From Cyclobacteriaceae bacterium (GTDB lineage: Bacteria > Bacteroidota > Bacteroidia > Cytophagales > Cyclobacteriaceae), in the NCBI GenBank assembly GCA_028285685.1, contig JANQOR010000011.1:16001-80000 (forward strand): DNA of 64,000 bases, read 5' to 3'. The notes beneath the pieces were generated by a model, which saw nothing but the letters and a program-made list of their open reading frames with translations, had not been told where the DNA came from and did not search any database. How positions within the stretch are numbered: position 1 is the first letter of the stretch; each line of letters opens with the position of its first letter. Both the position numbers and the translations under genes were made by a program. Positions 17,916 through 26,273 of the stretch are shown in pieces.

Positions 17916-19955
17916 TTATTCCGGAATCTCTATTTCCTCGTCCCAAATGTATTTTCCAAACCACTGCCAATTGTGCCACATGGCGGCCAAACGTTCTTTT
18001 GGTTTAGTAATGCCATGCCCAAAGCCTTTATAAATGATCAATTTGGTTTCCACCCCTACATCCTGCAAACCTTGAAAAAGTTCGTACCCATTGGGAGTAG
18101 GGACCCTTCGGTCAAATTCTCCATGTTGGATCAACGTAGGAGTAGAAGCATTATTGATGTTGGTCATAGGAGAAGTTTTTTCATAGATCTCCTTGTCCGA
18201 CCAGGGTGTGGCTTTCAAATATTGACGAGTGAAAGGATGGATATCAGTGTTGACATAGTAAGTCATCCAGTTTGAAATACCTGCTCCCACCGAGATGGCC
18301 TTGAATTTACCGGAGTTCGTGGTCAGAAAAGCAGAGATATATCCTCCCTGACTCCAACCCATGGAGCCGACTTTTTCGCCGTCTATGATTCCTTCATCCT
18401 CTAAATATTTAACTCCTGATAACACGTCCCATGCATCACCAACACCCAAGTTTTCAACATTCAACGATCTGAACGCCTCCCCATAGCCAGCTGATCCCCT
18501 ATAGTTTGGGCGAAGGATCAAAGCTCCCTTGTTTAGCCACTGAACCATTGGGTAGACGTAAGCTGGAGTCGGTGCCGGAGTTGAAATTCCTGTGGGACCT
18601 CCGTGAATTACTACTAGCAGGGGATATTTTCTATTAGGATCGTAATCCTCTGGTTTGTGGAGGACACCCTCAATCATGGCACCATCCTCACTTGGCCAGG
18701 AGATCACTTCACTTTTAGCTGTCTTCCATAAGTTTATTTGATCCGAGCTTTTTGTTAATTGCTTCAATGGGGTGAGCGGATAGTCTGTCATAAATAACTC
18801 ACTGAGGGTTTCATCATCAGCACCTCTCAATACTAGCTTAGATGCGTCCTTTGAGAAGCTGTAATTGAAAATGCGATAAGGACGAACAGTGAGTGTTTCC
18901 ACTTCGCCACTCTTAGGGTCTATCCGAACAAAGGGACGTAAAGTCTTTTGCCATGCAATTCCGAAAATTCCTTTTTCGTTCCATGTGAGTTGACCTATGT
19001 TCTCATCAAAGTTGGCTGCTAGCTGAGTGTTGCTTTTCCCATTAATGTTGATTCGGTAGAGCTTATCGTTTTTGTAGAAATTCGAAATAGAGTCGTCAAG
19101 ATTGGTTGAATACAAAATCGATTTGCTGTCGGGCGACCAGGCTTCAAGACCATCCACACTTCTATTCGAAACAAGACTACGATATTCTCCTTTTTCAATG
19201 TCGTAAATCGAGATATCGCTTTTCATGAAAGAGATAAGAATTGGGTCCGGCTGATGGCCAAATGCGATCATTTTACCATCTGGACTCCACTCAAAACTGT
19301 TGATTGAGAAATCGACACTGTCCATTAGTAGTTTTGGCTTAAGGGATGCCATGAGCAATGAGTCGTCCTTTTCTTGAGGTGTCCAGTTGCGTCCAAGCAA
19401 CTCCGGCTTAAAATCAATCAGCCAGAGCTGACGCAGACTGTACTCATTATCCTCTACACTAAAAGCTCCATATTTGTCTTCTCGTGCTTTCTTCACCTTC
19501 GATCTATCTTCACTCTGCGTAAATGCTATTTGACTTCCATCTGGTGACCATCGAAAGTTAGACACTCCATCTTTCGTATTCGTCAATTCAAACGGCTCTC
19601 CACCATTAGTTCTCATTATCTGGATTTGAGTCTTGCTTCCACGGTCGGATAGATATGCAATCCAATTGCCATCAGGTGACCACCTGGGGTTGCTACTACT
19701 TTTGTCTGGGTTGTTAGTGAGTTGAAAAGGCGTTCCACCACCTCGAGACATCCATATTTCAGTATCGAACCGATTGTTTTCCCAATCAGTAGAGCCCTGC
19801 TGGAATAGTATATTGTTGCCATCAGGAGAGATTCGAGGGTTATTTATGCCCCGAATAGAAATGATTTCCTCAAATGATGGATCTCTTTTTTCTTGCGAAG
19901 AAAGTGATGTATGAGCAAGAATGAGGATTGCAACCAGAGTTCGTGACTTGACCAT
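17916..19955 (-). CDS. S9 family peptidase (acylaminoacyl/dipeptidyl peptidase type)
   Basis: 679 residues: a short hydrophobic N-terminus (LVAILILAHTSLSS) likely acting as a signal peptide, a beta-propeller of TolB-like WSPDG repeats (about 30-400), then an alpha/beta-hydrolase domain. The catalytic triad is readable as S535 in GWSQGG, D615 in EFDRRVP and H647 in GFGHG; HGGPTG forms the oxyanion region. It probably cleaves short peptides in the periplasm, which would fit peptide use by the SusCD-protease loci 15 kb away, although that link is only inference. No convincing promoter was found in the 87 nt upstream. Confidence 0.9.
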   Translation of the reverse strand: MVKSRTLVAILILAHTSLSSQEKRDPSFEEIISIRGINNPRISPDGNNILFQQGSTDWENNRFDTEIWMSRGGGTPFQLTNNPDKSSSNPRWSPDGNWIAYLSDRGSKTQIQIMRTNGGEPFELTNTKDGVSNFRWSPDGSQIAFTQSEDRSKVKKAREDKYGAFSVEDNEYSLRQLWLIDFKPELLGRNWTPQEKDDSLLMASLKPKLLMDSVDFSINSFEWSPDGKMIAFGHQPDPILISFMKSDISIYDIEKGEYRSLVSNRSVDGLEAWSPDSKSILYSTNLDDSISNFYKNDKLYRININGKSNTQLAANFDENIGQLTWNEKGIFGIAWQKTLRPFVRIDPKSGEVETLTVRPYRIFNYSFSKDASKLVLRGADDETLSELFMTDYPLTPLKQLTKSSDQINLWKTAKSEVISWPSEDGAMIEGVLHKPEDYDPNRKYPLLVVIHGGPTGISTPAPTPAYVYPMVQWLNKGALILRPNYRGSAGYGEAFRSLNVENLGVGDAWDVLSGVKYLEDEGIIDGEKVGSMGWSQGGYISAFLTTNSGKFKAISVGAGISNWMTYYVNTDIHPFTRQYLKATPWSDKEIYEKTSPMTNINNASTPTLIQHGEFDRRVPTPNGYELFQGLQDVGVETKLIIYKGFGHGITKPKERLAAMWHNWQWFGKYIWDEEIEIPE

Positions 19956-20042
19956 TGTGATTTTGTTTTGTAAGTAATCGTAAGATAATGATCGTCAGTT
20001 GAAAATCGATACCTTCACATTTCGGCACGCTAGCGACACTGG

Positions 20043-21731
20043 TTACTTTTTGGTAGCAGTAGTTTCTCCGGTACCACCCCTGATTTTCACTGAGTTCGGA
20101 TTACTAAAATCCAACCTAATCAAGCGTTGTAAATGGAAATCCCAAAATCCCAATTCAGATTTAGAGATCGGGTAAAGACGGACCTGTGAGAAAGAGGTGG
20201 GTCTGTGTGAGGTAATGAGGAATTTTCCATTTTTGTCCTTCAGTATTCGAATTTTTCTATCCCCATTTTTAAAGAGCAGTTTAATAAATATTTGCTCCTC
20301 ATCGCTTCCCTGGTAAATGTGATTGACATTGTGCAAGACCTCTAGCCCCACATATGGGCCAAGGGCTCTCTTAGTTCTTCTCCAAAAAGCTCTTATTTCC
20401 GCTGAGTCATTTTCCTGGGTGGCAAGATTCGGTAAACTGTTATTAAAATGGGAATAATCCCCATCGTTGATTCCACTAAAGATTCGTGAGATATCAGATT
20501 GCTCAGGAAGTGGATTTGTTGACTTGTCATATTCAGGTACCTTTAATAGTCTGACGGCTTTTGAATCCGCTGCGGACAATGAGTAGAATCCTTTGCTTTT
20601 TTTAATCCGAAACTTAGACTCATTCATGAATGCATAGGTTCCTTCGATGGTTAAGTCAAAATTCTTCGCAGGTCCAATTGAATAACTTGAAACCGGTTTT
20701 CCACCTAAGGTTCTTACTATTGGGTCAAGAAGGTACTCGGCCAAGAATTGCCGATTTGCGATCGTATTGGACAAAGCAATGATCAACCGATCCCGATCCA
20801 GATTATAATACATGATACTGGTATAATGAAAACGATCATCGTAACCTCCATGGAAGATGATCTTTTCTCCCTGACCGTTGGTGTGAACCCTCCAACCATA
20901 GTTGTAGTTGAATTTTAGATCTTTAAAGAGGTTTTCTAAGAAAAAAGCGGAAAACTCTCTGGACTTAAATAGGTATTCGTACCATTTATGCAAATCCTCA
21001 ACTGATGTCAAAATCAACTCCCTTTGTTTTTTTAGATCTTTCGTGGAAGTCTTTGGAGAAAATATGATCTGAGTATCACTCCACTTGGGGATATGGAGCC
21101 CAGTCTCAGTCATACCGGCAGATTCCAACATCTTATTATTGAGCAATGTCTCGAAGTTTTCAGGGGAATAATCCATTCCGCTAGCAACAACGGCGATGTA
21201 GTTTAGTAGGTAGTAACCGAAATTAGAATAGCGATACCTTTTGCCAGGAGCGTTCAAAAGTTCCTCTTTGAACATTTTCTTGATGAAAGCTAGCGGCTCC
21301 TTCCCTGGATAGTTATCTCGGTAGAAATTACCTAAGCCCGAACTGTGATTCAACAACTCTGCTATCGTGATCTCTTTTTTTTGCCCCTCCAGAGGAAAGT
21401 CTAGATACTTCTGAATAGGATCAGATAGGTTCACAGTCCCATCCAATTCTAGTTTCATAAAAAGAGTGCCTGTGAATTGTTTTCCTAGTGACGCTATGTA
21501 AAAAGCGGAATGTTCATCTATTGAATCTGCTGTTTCGGAATGTGATTTTCCATAACCAGCCTTTAAAACCAGTTTGCTGTTGTCCGAAACTACAATTGAA
21601 CCTGAAAATCCCAATTTGGAGATATTAGTTAGGTATGTATCCAGGTGATCACGTACAGTATCTTGGCCAGATGCAACCGTTTCTGTGAAAAGAAATATCT
21701 GAAGTATCAGAAACCTTGTTATTGAGTGCAT
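20043..21731 (-). CDS. Serine hydrolase, class C beta-lactamase-like
   Basis: 562 residues with a signal peptide (FLILQIFLFTETVASGQ). The serine beta-lactamase/PBP fold motifs are S-x-x-K in ASLGKQF, Y-x-N in YSNFGYY and HGG in IFHGGYDDRF. A C-terminal extension of about 200 residues has beta-rich character. Such proteins are esterases, D-aminopeptidases or carboxypeptidases; actual antibiotic hydrolysis is not implied. The AraC regulator gene lies 57 nt upstream on the same strand, with a perfect 10-bp inverted repeat in the gap. Confidence 0.85.
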   Translation of the reverse strand: MHSITRFLILQIFLFTETVASGQDTVRDHLDTYLTNISKLGFSGSIVVSDNSKLVLKAGYGKSHSETADSIDEHSAFYIASLGKQFTGTLFMKLELDGTVNLSDPIQKYLDFPLEGQKKEITIAELLNHSSGLGNFYRDNYPGKEPLAFIKKMFKEELLNAPGKRYRYSNFGYYLLNYIAVVASGMDYSPENFETLLNNKMLESAGMTETGLHIPKWSDTQIIFSPKTSTKDLKKQRELILTSVEDLHKWYEYLFKSREFSAFFLENLFKDLKFNYNYGWRVHTNGQGEKIIFHGGYDDRFHYTSIMYYNLDRDRLIIALSNTIANRQFLAEYLLDPIVRTLGGKPVSSYSIGPAKNFDLTIEGTYAFMNESKFRIKKSKGFYSLSAADSKAVRLLKVPEYDKSTNPLPEQSDISRIFSGINDGDYSHFNNSLPNLATQENDSAEIRAFWRRTKRALGPYVGLEVLHNVNHIYQGSDEEQIFIKLLFKNGDRKIRILKDKNGKFLITSHRPTSFSQVRLYPISKSELGFWDFHLQRLIRLDFSNPNSVKIRGGTGETTATKK

Positions 21732-21734
21732 TTT

Positions 21735-21776
21735 GTCGTTTTTGGAAAATTGAGACTACTGAAAATCAAAAACGAC
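21735..21776 (-). promoter_or_regulatory. 10-bp inverted repeat abutting the serine hydrolase start
   Basis: GTCGTTTTTG (21735-21744) and CAAAAACGAC (21767-21776) are perfect complements separated by 22 nt. The structure ends 3 nt before the hydrolase ATG. There is no T-run after it on the minus strand, so it is not an intrinsic terminator; an operator or an mRNA hairpin that hides the start is more likely. Confidence 0.5.
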
Positions 21777-21788
21777 CTAAAACTTAAA

Positions 21789-22898
21789 TTAGGACTTCCT
21801 TTTTGTCATACTAGTTTCCCTAAAACCCTTAGGAGTAAGATTGGTATAATCCTTAAATACCTTGTTGAATGTGGATTTGGAATTGAAGCCAGACTCATAT
21901 GCCAGGGCAATGATCTTGATGTGTTCATTCGCTGGATCAAGGAGTTTTCTTTTTACTTCCTCAACTCGATAACGGTTAACAAGGTCGATAAAGTTAGTCC
22001 CCATGCCATCGTTAATAAGCTGTGACAGATACGTTTGGTTTATTCCTATATGTTTTGCGAAATATGATAAATTCAACTCACTCTTACGATATAGTTTTTC
22101 ATGATCCAGAGCTGACCTGATCTTTTTTAGGTGGTAAGAAAGTGTTTTTCTATCCAGAGCAATTGCTGCACGCAGTTTAAGGTCACCTTTTAGTTCATCC
22201 GAATTCCTGTATCCGAGATAGCCAATCCAATAAACAGTGATGGTCATCAGGATCCACAGGGGATAGAAGACTTCCAGCTTTCCCGCACTCATAAATGATA
22301 CTTCTGTGATTAACCAGACTGCGGACAGGAAGAAGAGAGCCAATGCAAGATATCTCAGGTAATTGATGCCTTTGATTGACTGGATTTTAAGATTGTCGTT
22401 CCTAAGGTTTTTCCCAAGCAGTCTAAATGCACCCCAGGTTAACGAAAGTGCTAGAATAACCCCAACTGAAGTTTCTACGAGATCCAGAAAGTAATAGGAG
22501 GTTGATTTGTAAAACGCTAAGCGTAACTGAGCGGGTGAAAAAATGACCGTAGTATAGAATAGTCTTTCCAGGACCAATAGTGCCAATAAAAGTAGCTGCC
22601 ACGGTTTAGTTTTAGCAGCCGGATTGAGGAGATAGTAGATGTAAAAGAAGAAAGAGATTGAAACTGTTGCAACCCATGTGCCCGGGATTAGAACAAGTTG
22701 GGGGTAGCTGTTATAAACTCCACTTTCTAAAAAGACCTGCCGAACATTATCGATAGAAAAGGCAAGAACAAATAGGCTTAGAAAGAACCTTGCTTTTTTG
22801 TTGCGCACTTTTGAGGTAATGATGTATAAGACCAGCACAATCCCATGAGCTGCCCCCAAAAGCACAATTTGATGGAATAGGTTAAAACTATAAGTCAT
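21789..22898 (-). CDS. AraC-family regulator with N-terminal membrane domain
   Basis: 369 residues from the ATG at 22898; a TTG four codons upstream is less likely. The N-terminal half has about seven hydrophobic helices (VLLGAAHGIVLVLYI, FFLSLFVLAFSI and others). The C-terminal 110 residues are two AraC HTH motifs: LSYFAKHIGINQTYLSQLIND and IKIIALAYESGFNSKSTFNKVFKDYTNLTPKGFR. It is likely a membrane-bound sensor-regulator of the type common in Bacteroidota. The adjacent secreted serine hydrolase gene is its probable target; the inducer is unknown. Confidence 0.88.
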   Translation of the reverse strand: MTYSFNLFHQIVLLGAAHGIVLVLYIITSKVRNKKARFFLSLFVLAFSIDNVRQVFLESGVYNSYPQLVLIPGTWVATVSISFFFYIYYLLNPAAKTKPWQLLLLALLVLERLFYTTVIFSPAQLRLAFYKSTSYYFLDLVETSVGVILALSLTWGAFRLLGKNLRNDNLKIQSIKGINYLRYLALALFFLSAVWLITEVSFMSAGKLEVFYPLWILMTITVYWIGYLGYRNSDELKGDLKLRAAIALDRKTLSYHLKKIRSALDHEKLYRKSELNLSYFAKHIGINQTYLSQLINDGMGTNFIDLVNRYRVEEVKRKLLDPANEHIKIIALAYESGFNSKSTFNKVFKDYTNLTPKGFRETSMTKRKS

Positions 22899-22957
22899 TA
22901 ATCCAAACAACAGTTCGATACCACCTCGGTACGTTCAACTGAAATAAATCTGAGTAT

Positions 22958-23563
22958 CTAAGTCCCAAACGCGAGAAGATATTCCTTCACCCATTCATAG
23001 TGGATTTCAAAGGTATCTTCATAACCAGGTTTCAAAATTTCGCCAATGATAAGTTCGTCTGATTTGAACTCAGTTTTTATTTCGTCCTTTAGGCTCAGGA
23101 AGCGTCGCCCAAAAATTTTGTAAACCACCTCTTTCGCACCCCAAATTGTACATAGCTTTTCCAGGTTGTCTCTGAATTGCTCCTCAGAATTATGAAGATA
23201 TTTATCCTGAACAGCTATGTGCTTGTCTCTAGGGCGCTCCATGTCTATGCCACAGGGCTTTTTCAGGTGGATCATTGCAGCGGCAATGGGAAAGGAATGC
23301 GAGATAGAAATATGAGCATGGCTATCGATCAAATATGGCTTGCCGTTGTCCTGTTTGCTAATGCCCTTGTACGCTATGCCAAAAGTGTCACAGAGGCTTT
23401 TGACCAAGACTCTTCCTATAATCCATTCCGCCTGTCGCACCGGATTAAGTTCTGCTGGGAAAGGTTCGGGAGATAGGTACGGGATCTCAAGGAAGGTTTC
23501 TTGAATATTCCACACGGCATATGCGGAATGTTCATCGATCTTTTTGTCAAGTAATAGAGGCAT
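22958..23563 (-). CDS. 4'-phosphopantetheinyl transferase superfamily protein
   Basis: 201 residues from the ATG at 23563. The family motifs GIDME (Mg2+ binding) and WGAKEVVYK are both present, with ISHSF upstream. It transfers phosphopantetheine from CoA to carrier-protein serines. The length and position of motifs fit the Sfp/AcpT-like branch rather than the short AcpS. The frame is open further upstream but that stretch (Cys/Tyr rich) overlaps the divergent WD40 gene and is rejected. A -7 element directly abuts the start, so the mRNA may be leaderless. Confidence 0.88.
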   Translation of the reverse strand: MPLLLDKKIDEHSAYAVWNIQETFLEIPYLSPEPFPAELNPVRQAEWIIGRVLVKSLCDTFGIAYKGISKQDNGKPYLIDSHAHISISHSFPIAAAMIHLKKPCGIDMERPRDKHIAVQDKYLHNSEEQFRDNLEKLCTIWGAKEVVYKIFGRRFLSLKDEIKTEFKSDELIIGEILKPGYEDTFEIHYEWVKEYLLAFGT

Positions 23564-23567
23564 TGGG

Positions 23568-23584
23568 CAATTGTAATAATTTTG
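23568..23584. promoter_or_regulatory. Compact bidirectional promoter candidate
   Basis: CAATTGTA (minus strand TACAATTG, one mismatch to TAnnTTTG), one base, then TAATTTTG (exact match on plus). Expected starts fall about 1 nt before the phosphopantetheinyl transferase ATG and about 5 nt before the WD40 ATG. Confidence 0.5.
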
Positions 23585-23592
23585 TGGCCCAA

Positions 23593-24513
23593 ATGAGCAA
23601 CATCCAGGTAAAAAAGCTCCACACCTTTCTTGGACACAACGACAGTCTGTATAGCCTTGAAGCACTCAACGATCACCAGTTTTTTTCGGCTGGTTCTGAA
23701 GGAATGGTTGTTCGATGGGATTTGAAAGCTCCCGATGAGGGGGAAGTCTTTGCTAGGGTCGATGGCTCCATCTACGCTATGGCATACGACCAAGCTGACG
23801 ATGTGCTATATATAGGGGAAAATCATCAGGGAATTCACAAAATTGATTTGAAGAACCAAGCGGAAGTGGGCTCAATTCAACTAGGCAATCATCAGATTTT
23901 TGATTTAAAAATCTACAATGAGACAATATGGGCGGCCCTGGAATCAGGCGAAGTTGTACAAATGACCAAAGCCCTTCGAATGTTGAATCGTAAAAAAATT
24001 GCATCTGAGAGGGCAAGGAGCTTGGATTTTCTTGCTTCCAACATCGTCGTCGGATGTAGCGACAACACCCTGAAGATCCTTAACGAACAGAATTTGGAGT
24101 TGATGCAAGAGTTGAAGGCACACAGAAATTCTGTTTTTGTTGTGAAATACCATCCATCGGGCAAGTACCTGATTTCCGGGGGCAGAGATGCGCAATTGCA
24201 AGTGTGGGATTCAGCGGTGGACTATGTATTGAGACAATCATTGGCGGCTCATCTGTACACAATAAATCACCTGGCCTTTAGCGGAGACGGGAGATTTTTT
24301 GTGACCTGCAGTATGGATAAATCGATCAAGCTTTGGAATGCTCACAACTTTAAATTGTTAAAGGTGTTAGATAAACATAGACACGCTGGACATGGAAACA
24401 GCGTTAATAAGTTGCTCTGGATGAAATATCAAGACTTGTTAGTATCTTGTAGCGATGATCGCACAATTTCTGTTTGGGACATAAATTTGAAGGATGAAGA
24501 TCACACCGCTTGA
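23593..24513 (+). CDS. WD40 repeat protein
   Basis: 306 residues from the ATG at 23593. About seven WD40 blades are recognisable, e.g. GHNDSLYSLEAL...GSEGMVVRWDL, HRNSVFVVKYHPSGKYLISGGRDAQLQVWD and HLYTINHLAFSGDGRFFVTCSMDKSIKLWN, ending with CSDDRTISVWDIN. No signal peptide is visible, so a cytoplasmic beta-propeller scaffold is expected. An upstream in-frame ATG at 23521 would overlap the divergent gene and is rejected. It overlaps the DivIVA-domain gene by 20 nt, suggesting the two proteins act together, perhaps in a cell-division or envelope complex. Confidence 0.88.
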   Translation: MSNIQVKKLHTFLGHNDSLYSLEALNDHQFFSAGSEGMVVRWDLKAPDEGEVFARVDGSIYAMAYDQADDVLYIGENHQGIHKIDLKNQAEVGSIQLGNHQIFDLKIYNETIWAALESGEVVQMTKALRMLNRKKIASERARSLDFLASNIVVGCSDNTLKILNEQNLELMQELKAHRNSVFVVKYHPSGKYLISGGRDAQLQVWDSAVDYVLRQSLAAHLYTINHLAFSGDGRFFVTCSMDKSIKLWNAHNFKLLKVLDKHRHAGHGNSVNKLLWMKYQDLLVSCSDDRTISVWDINLKDEDHTA

Positions 24514-25504
24514 AATACGTCAAAAGGATTTCGAGAAGAAACTCAGGGGCTATGACAAAGATGAGGTCAGTGCTTTTTTGCTTTCACTATCCAATGAATG
24601 GGAACGTGTTTTGGATGAGAATAAGGAGTTAACCATCAAACTTAAGCATGCGGAAAAGGAAGTGGGTAAACTTCGTGAGGTAGAAAGTTCGCTATACAAA
24701 ACCCTAAAGACAGCTGAAGACACAGGTGCCAATTTGATTGACCAATCGAACAAGGCAGCTGAGCTTCACATGAAAGAAACGCAAATGCGAGCCGAGGCTT
24801 TGATGAGCGAGGCTAAATCAAAAGCGAAAGCAATGATGGAAAAGGCGGAAGTTGAGGCACGGCAAATCATCGAAGAGTTACAGGAGGCTGTCAAGAACAT
24901 CGAACAAAATCATCGCGATATTGAGAATCACCGCCAAAACGCCATCGCTGAATTAAAAAACTTATCGGTCGACCTCATTGAAAAGGTGGAACGTACCTCA
25001 AAGGAGCAAAAAGAATTTCGGTTTGAGGACTATGTAAAGAGAGTTAAAGAACTAGCCAGAGAGAGTGGTGATCGTATTAAGTCTGAAAACACCGATTTGA
25101 AGATGCCGGAAACTCCTCAGATAGAAGATTCAATGGAAGAAAAGGCTGAGGAGGAAGAGAATTCTGGAGAAGCTGAGCCAGCTGGTGCTCCACCTGAAGA
25201 AGTGGTGCCAGACGCCGAGCCATCAGCTGAAGTGCAGGTTTCACCACCTGCTCCACCTCCTGTTGAGGAACCTGATCCCGCTCCAGAGGAGCCTGAGAAT
25301 ATCGTTCCTGAGATAGAGGAAACGCCCGAACCAGAACCAGAAGAAGCCATAGTGGCTAACGAAGAGCCAGCACCTAGTAAAGAATCTGAACCAAGTGCAG
25401 AAGAAGAAATTTCGCAAGAGCTGCCGGAAGAAAAAGAGGAGAAGCCTGGTCCAAGAATCTCGAGAACCGTTTCGTTCTTTGATGAATTGGACGATAACGA
25501 GTAG
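24494..25504 (+). CDS. DivIVA-domain coiled-coil protein with acidic Pro/Glu-rich tail
   Basis: 336 residues. Residues 1-60 match the DivIVA/GpsB N-terminal domain (MKITPLEIRQKDFEKKLRGYDKDEVSAFL), residues 30-190 form a long coiled coil, and residues 200-320 are a low-complexity tail rich in Glu, Pro and Ala. The DivIVA domain senses or binds curved membrane and serves as a scaffold in Gram-positive division; its role in Bacteroidota is not established. It is co-translated with the WD40 gene. The acidic tail may bind partners or be intrinsically disordered. Confidence 0.88.
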   Translation: MKITPLEIRQKDFEKKLRGYDKDEVSAFLLSLSNEWERVLDENKELTIKLKHAEKEVGKLREVESSLYKTLKTAEDTGANLIDQSNKAAELHMKETQMRAEALMSEAKSKAKAMMEKAEVEARQIIEELQEAVKNIEQNHRDIENHRQNAIAELKNLSVDLIEKVERTSKEQKEFRFEDYVKRVKELARESGDRIKSENTDLKMPETPQIEDSMEEKAEEEENSGEAEPAGAPPEEVVPDAEPSAEVQVSPPAPPPVEEPDPAPEEPENIVPEIEETPEPEPEEAIVANEEPAPSKESEPSAEEEISQELPEEKEEKPGPRISRTVSFFDELDDNE

Positions 25505-25514
25505 CAGTCCCTCG

Positions 25515-25587
25515 CAGTCTAAAGCGATTTATCCTCATTTCAGTCTAAATTCAAGCATTTAATTATAAAAAAATTTAAGCAGTCTAA
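25515..25587 (+). repeat. Three direct repeats of CAGTCTAA upstream of folB
   Basis: CAGTCTAA occurs exactly at 25515-25522, 25541-25548 and 25580-25587. The start-to-start spacings are 26 and 39, both multiples of 13. The last copy is 4 nt before the folB ATG. This may be a regulator-binding array or a degenerate repeat; no known motif is recognised. Confidence 0.5.
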
Positions 25588-25591
25588 GCAC

Positions 25592-25942
25592 ATGGGTAAG
25601 GTTTCGTTGGAAGGAATGGAGTTCTATGCTCGGCACGGCTACTACGAAGAAGAACGTGTTATAGGCAATAAGTATAGTGTTGATGTAACACTTGATCTTG
25701 ATTTTGATCTTGCTGCCCAGGATGACCGACTTGAAGGAACGGTCGACTATGAGCGGGTTTATGAGATTGTCCAGGAGGTGATGGGTATTGACGCAAAGCT
25801 ACTAGAACATTTGGCCGGAAAAATGATTAAGGCACTGAAGGAAAATTTCACTAGAGTCAACGCTGTTGAAGTTACCATAAGCAAATACAATCCACCGATC
25901 AAGGGGCTTTGCAAACGTGCTGTTGTTACCATGAAGGGTTAG
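25592..25942 (+). CDS. folB: Dihydroneopterin aldolase
   Basis: 116 residues, the normal FolB length. It converts 7,8-dihydroneopterin to 6-hydroxymethyl-dihydropterin in folate synthesis. The family pattern is readable: LEGMEFYARHGYYEEER (active-site region), TVDYERVYEIVQEVM, LLEHLAGKMI, and VEVTISKYNPPIKGLCKRAVVTM. It is separated from the DivIVA gene by 87 nt that hold three CAGTCTAA repeats and converges, stop against stop, on the IscA-like gene. Confidence 0.95.
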   Translation: MGKVSLEGMEFYARHGYYEEERVIGNKYSVDVTLDLDFDLAAQDDRLEGTVDYERVYEIVQEVMGIDAKLLEHLAGKMIKALKENFTRVNAVEVTISKYNPPIKGLCKRAVVTMKG

Positions 25943-26224
25943 TCAAACAAATAGGAACCCTCTGCCGTCTACTTCATCATAAAACTCAATTTTCTTACCT
26001 ACCAAAAACATGGTCTCTTTTTTCTGAATCAATACTTGAACGTCATCAATCATATATTCATCGTCACTCTCTTTCTTCTTATCAAAACCCAATTTAAAGG
26101 CCACACCACATCCTGCCCCCTTGACACCTACTCTGAGTCCGTAATCCTTAGGTATACCCTTATTCTTGAGAATATTCTTTATCTCCCTCAACGCTGCTTC
26201 CGTTATTTCAACTGGTGACTTCAT
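25943..26224 (-). CDS. IscA/HesB-like protein lacking the C-terminal cysteine pair
   Basis: 93 residues. The HesB/IscA fold is clear (SPVEITEAALREIKNIL, LRVGVKGAGCGVAFKLGFD, FLVGKKIEFYDEVDGRGFLF), with the first conserved cysteine as C39. Canonical A-type carriers continue with a CxC motif after the GxGF segment; here the protein ends two residues after GRGFLF, so the Fe-S ligand set is incomplete. It may bind iron or a cluster differently, or act in a complex. The -7 element TACTTTTG ends 5 nt from its ATG, so the mRNA is probably leaderless. Confidence 0.85.
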   Translation of the reverse strand: MKSPVEITEAALREIKNILKNKGIPKDYGLRVGVKGAGCGVAFKLGFDKKKESDDEYMIDDVQVLIQKKETMFLVGKKIEFYDEVDGRGFLFV

Positions 26225-26228
26225 GTAC

Positions 26229-26245
26229 CAAAAGTATTATTTTTG
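26229..26245. promoter_or_regulatory. Compact bidirectional promoter candidate
   Basis: CAAAAGTA (minus strand TACTTTTG), one base, then TATTTTTG on plus: two exact TAnnTTTG matches back to back. The expected minus start coincides with the IscA-like ATG; the expected plus leader is about 25 nt. Confidence 0.6.
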
Positions 26246-26273
26246 ACGTTCATCAATCTTAACAGTTTTTTAT

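Noticed and set aside
17830-17979. N-terminal extension of the YciI/DGPF protein
   Set aside because: The added 50 residues do not belong to the family and overlap the 3' end of the S9 peptidase gene; the ATG at 17829 fits the family start.
25117-25350. A minus-strand Ser/Gly-rich frame of 77 codons
   Set aside because: It is the mirror of the Glu/Pro-rich low-complexity tail of the DivIVA-domain gene; no start context or promoter supports it.
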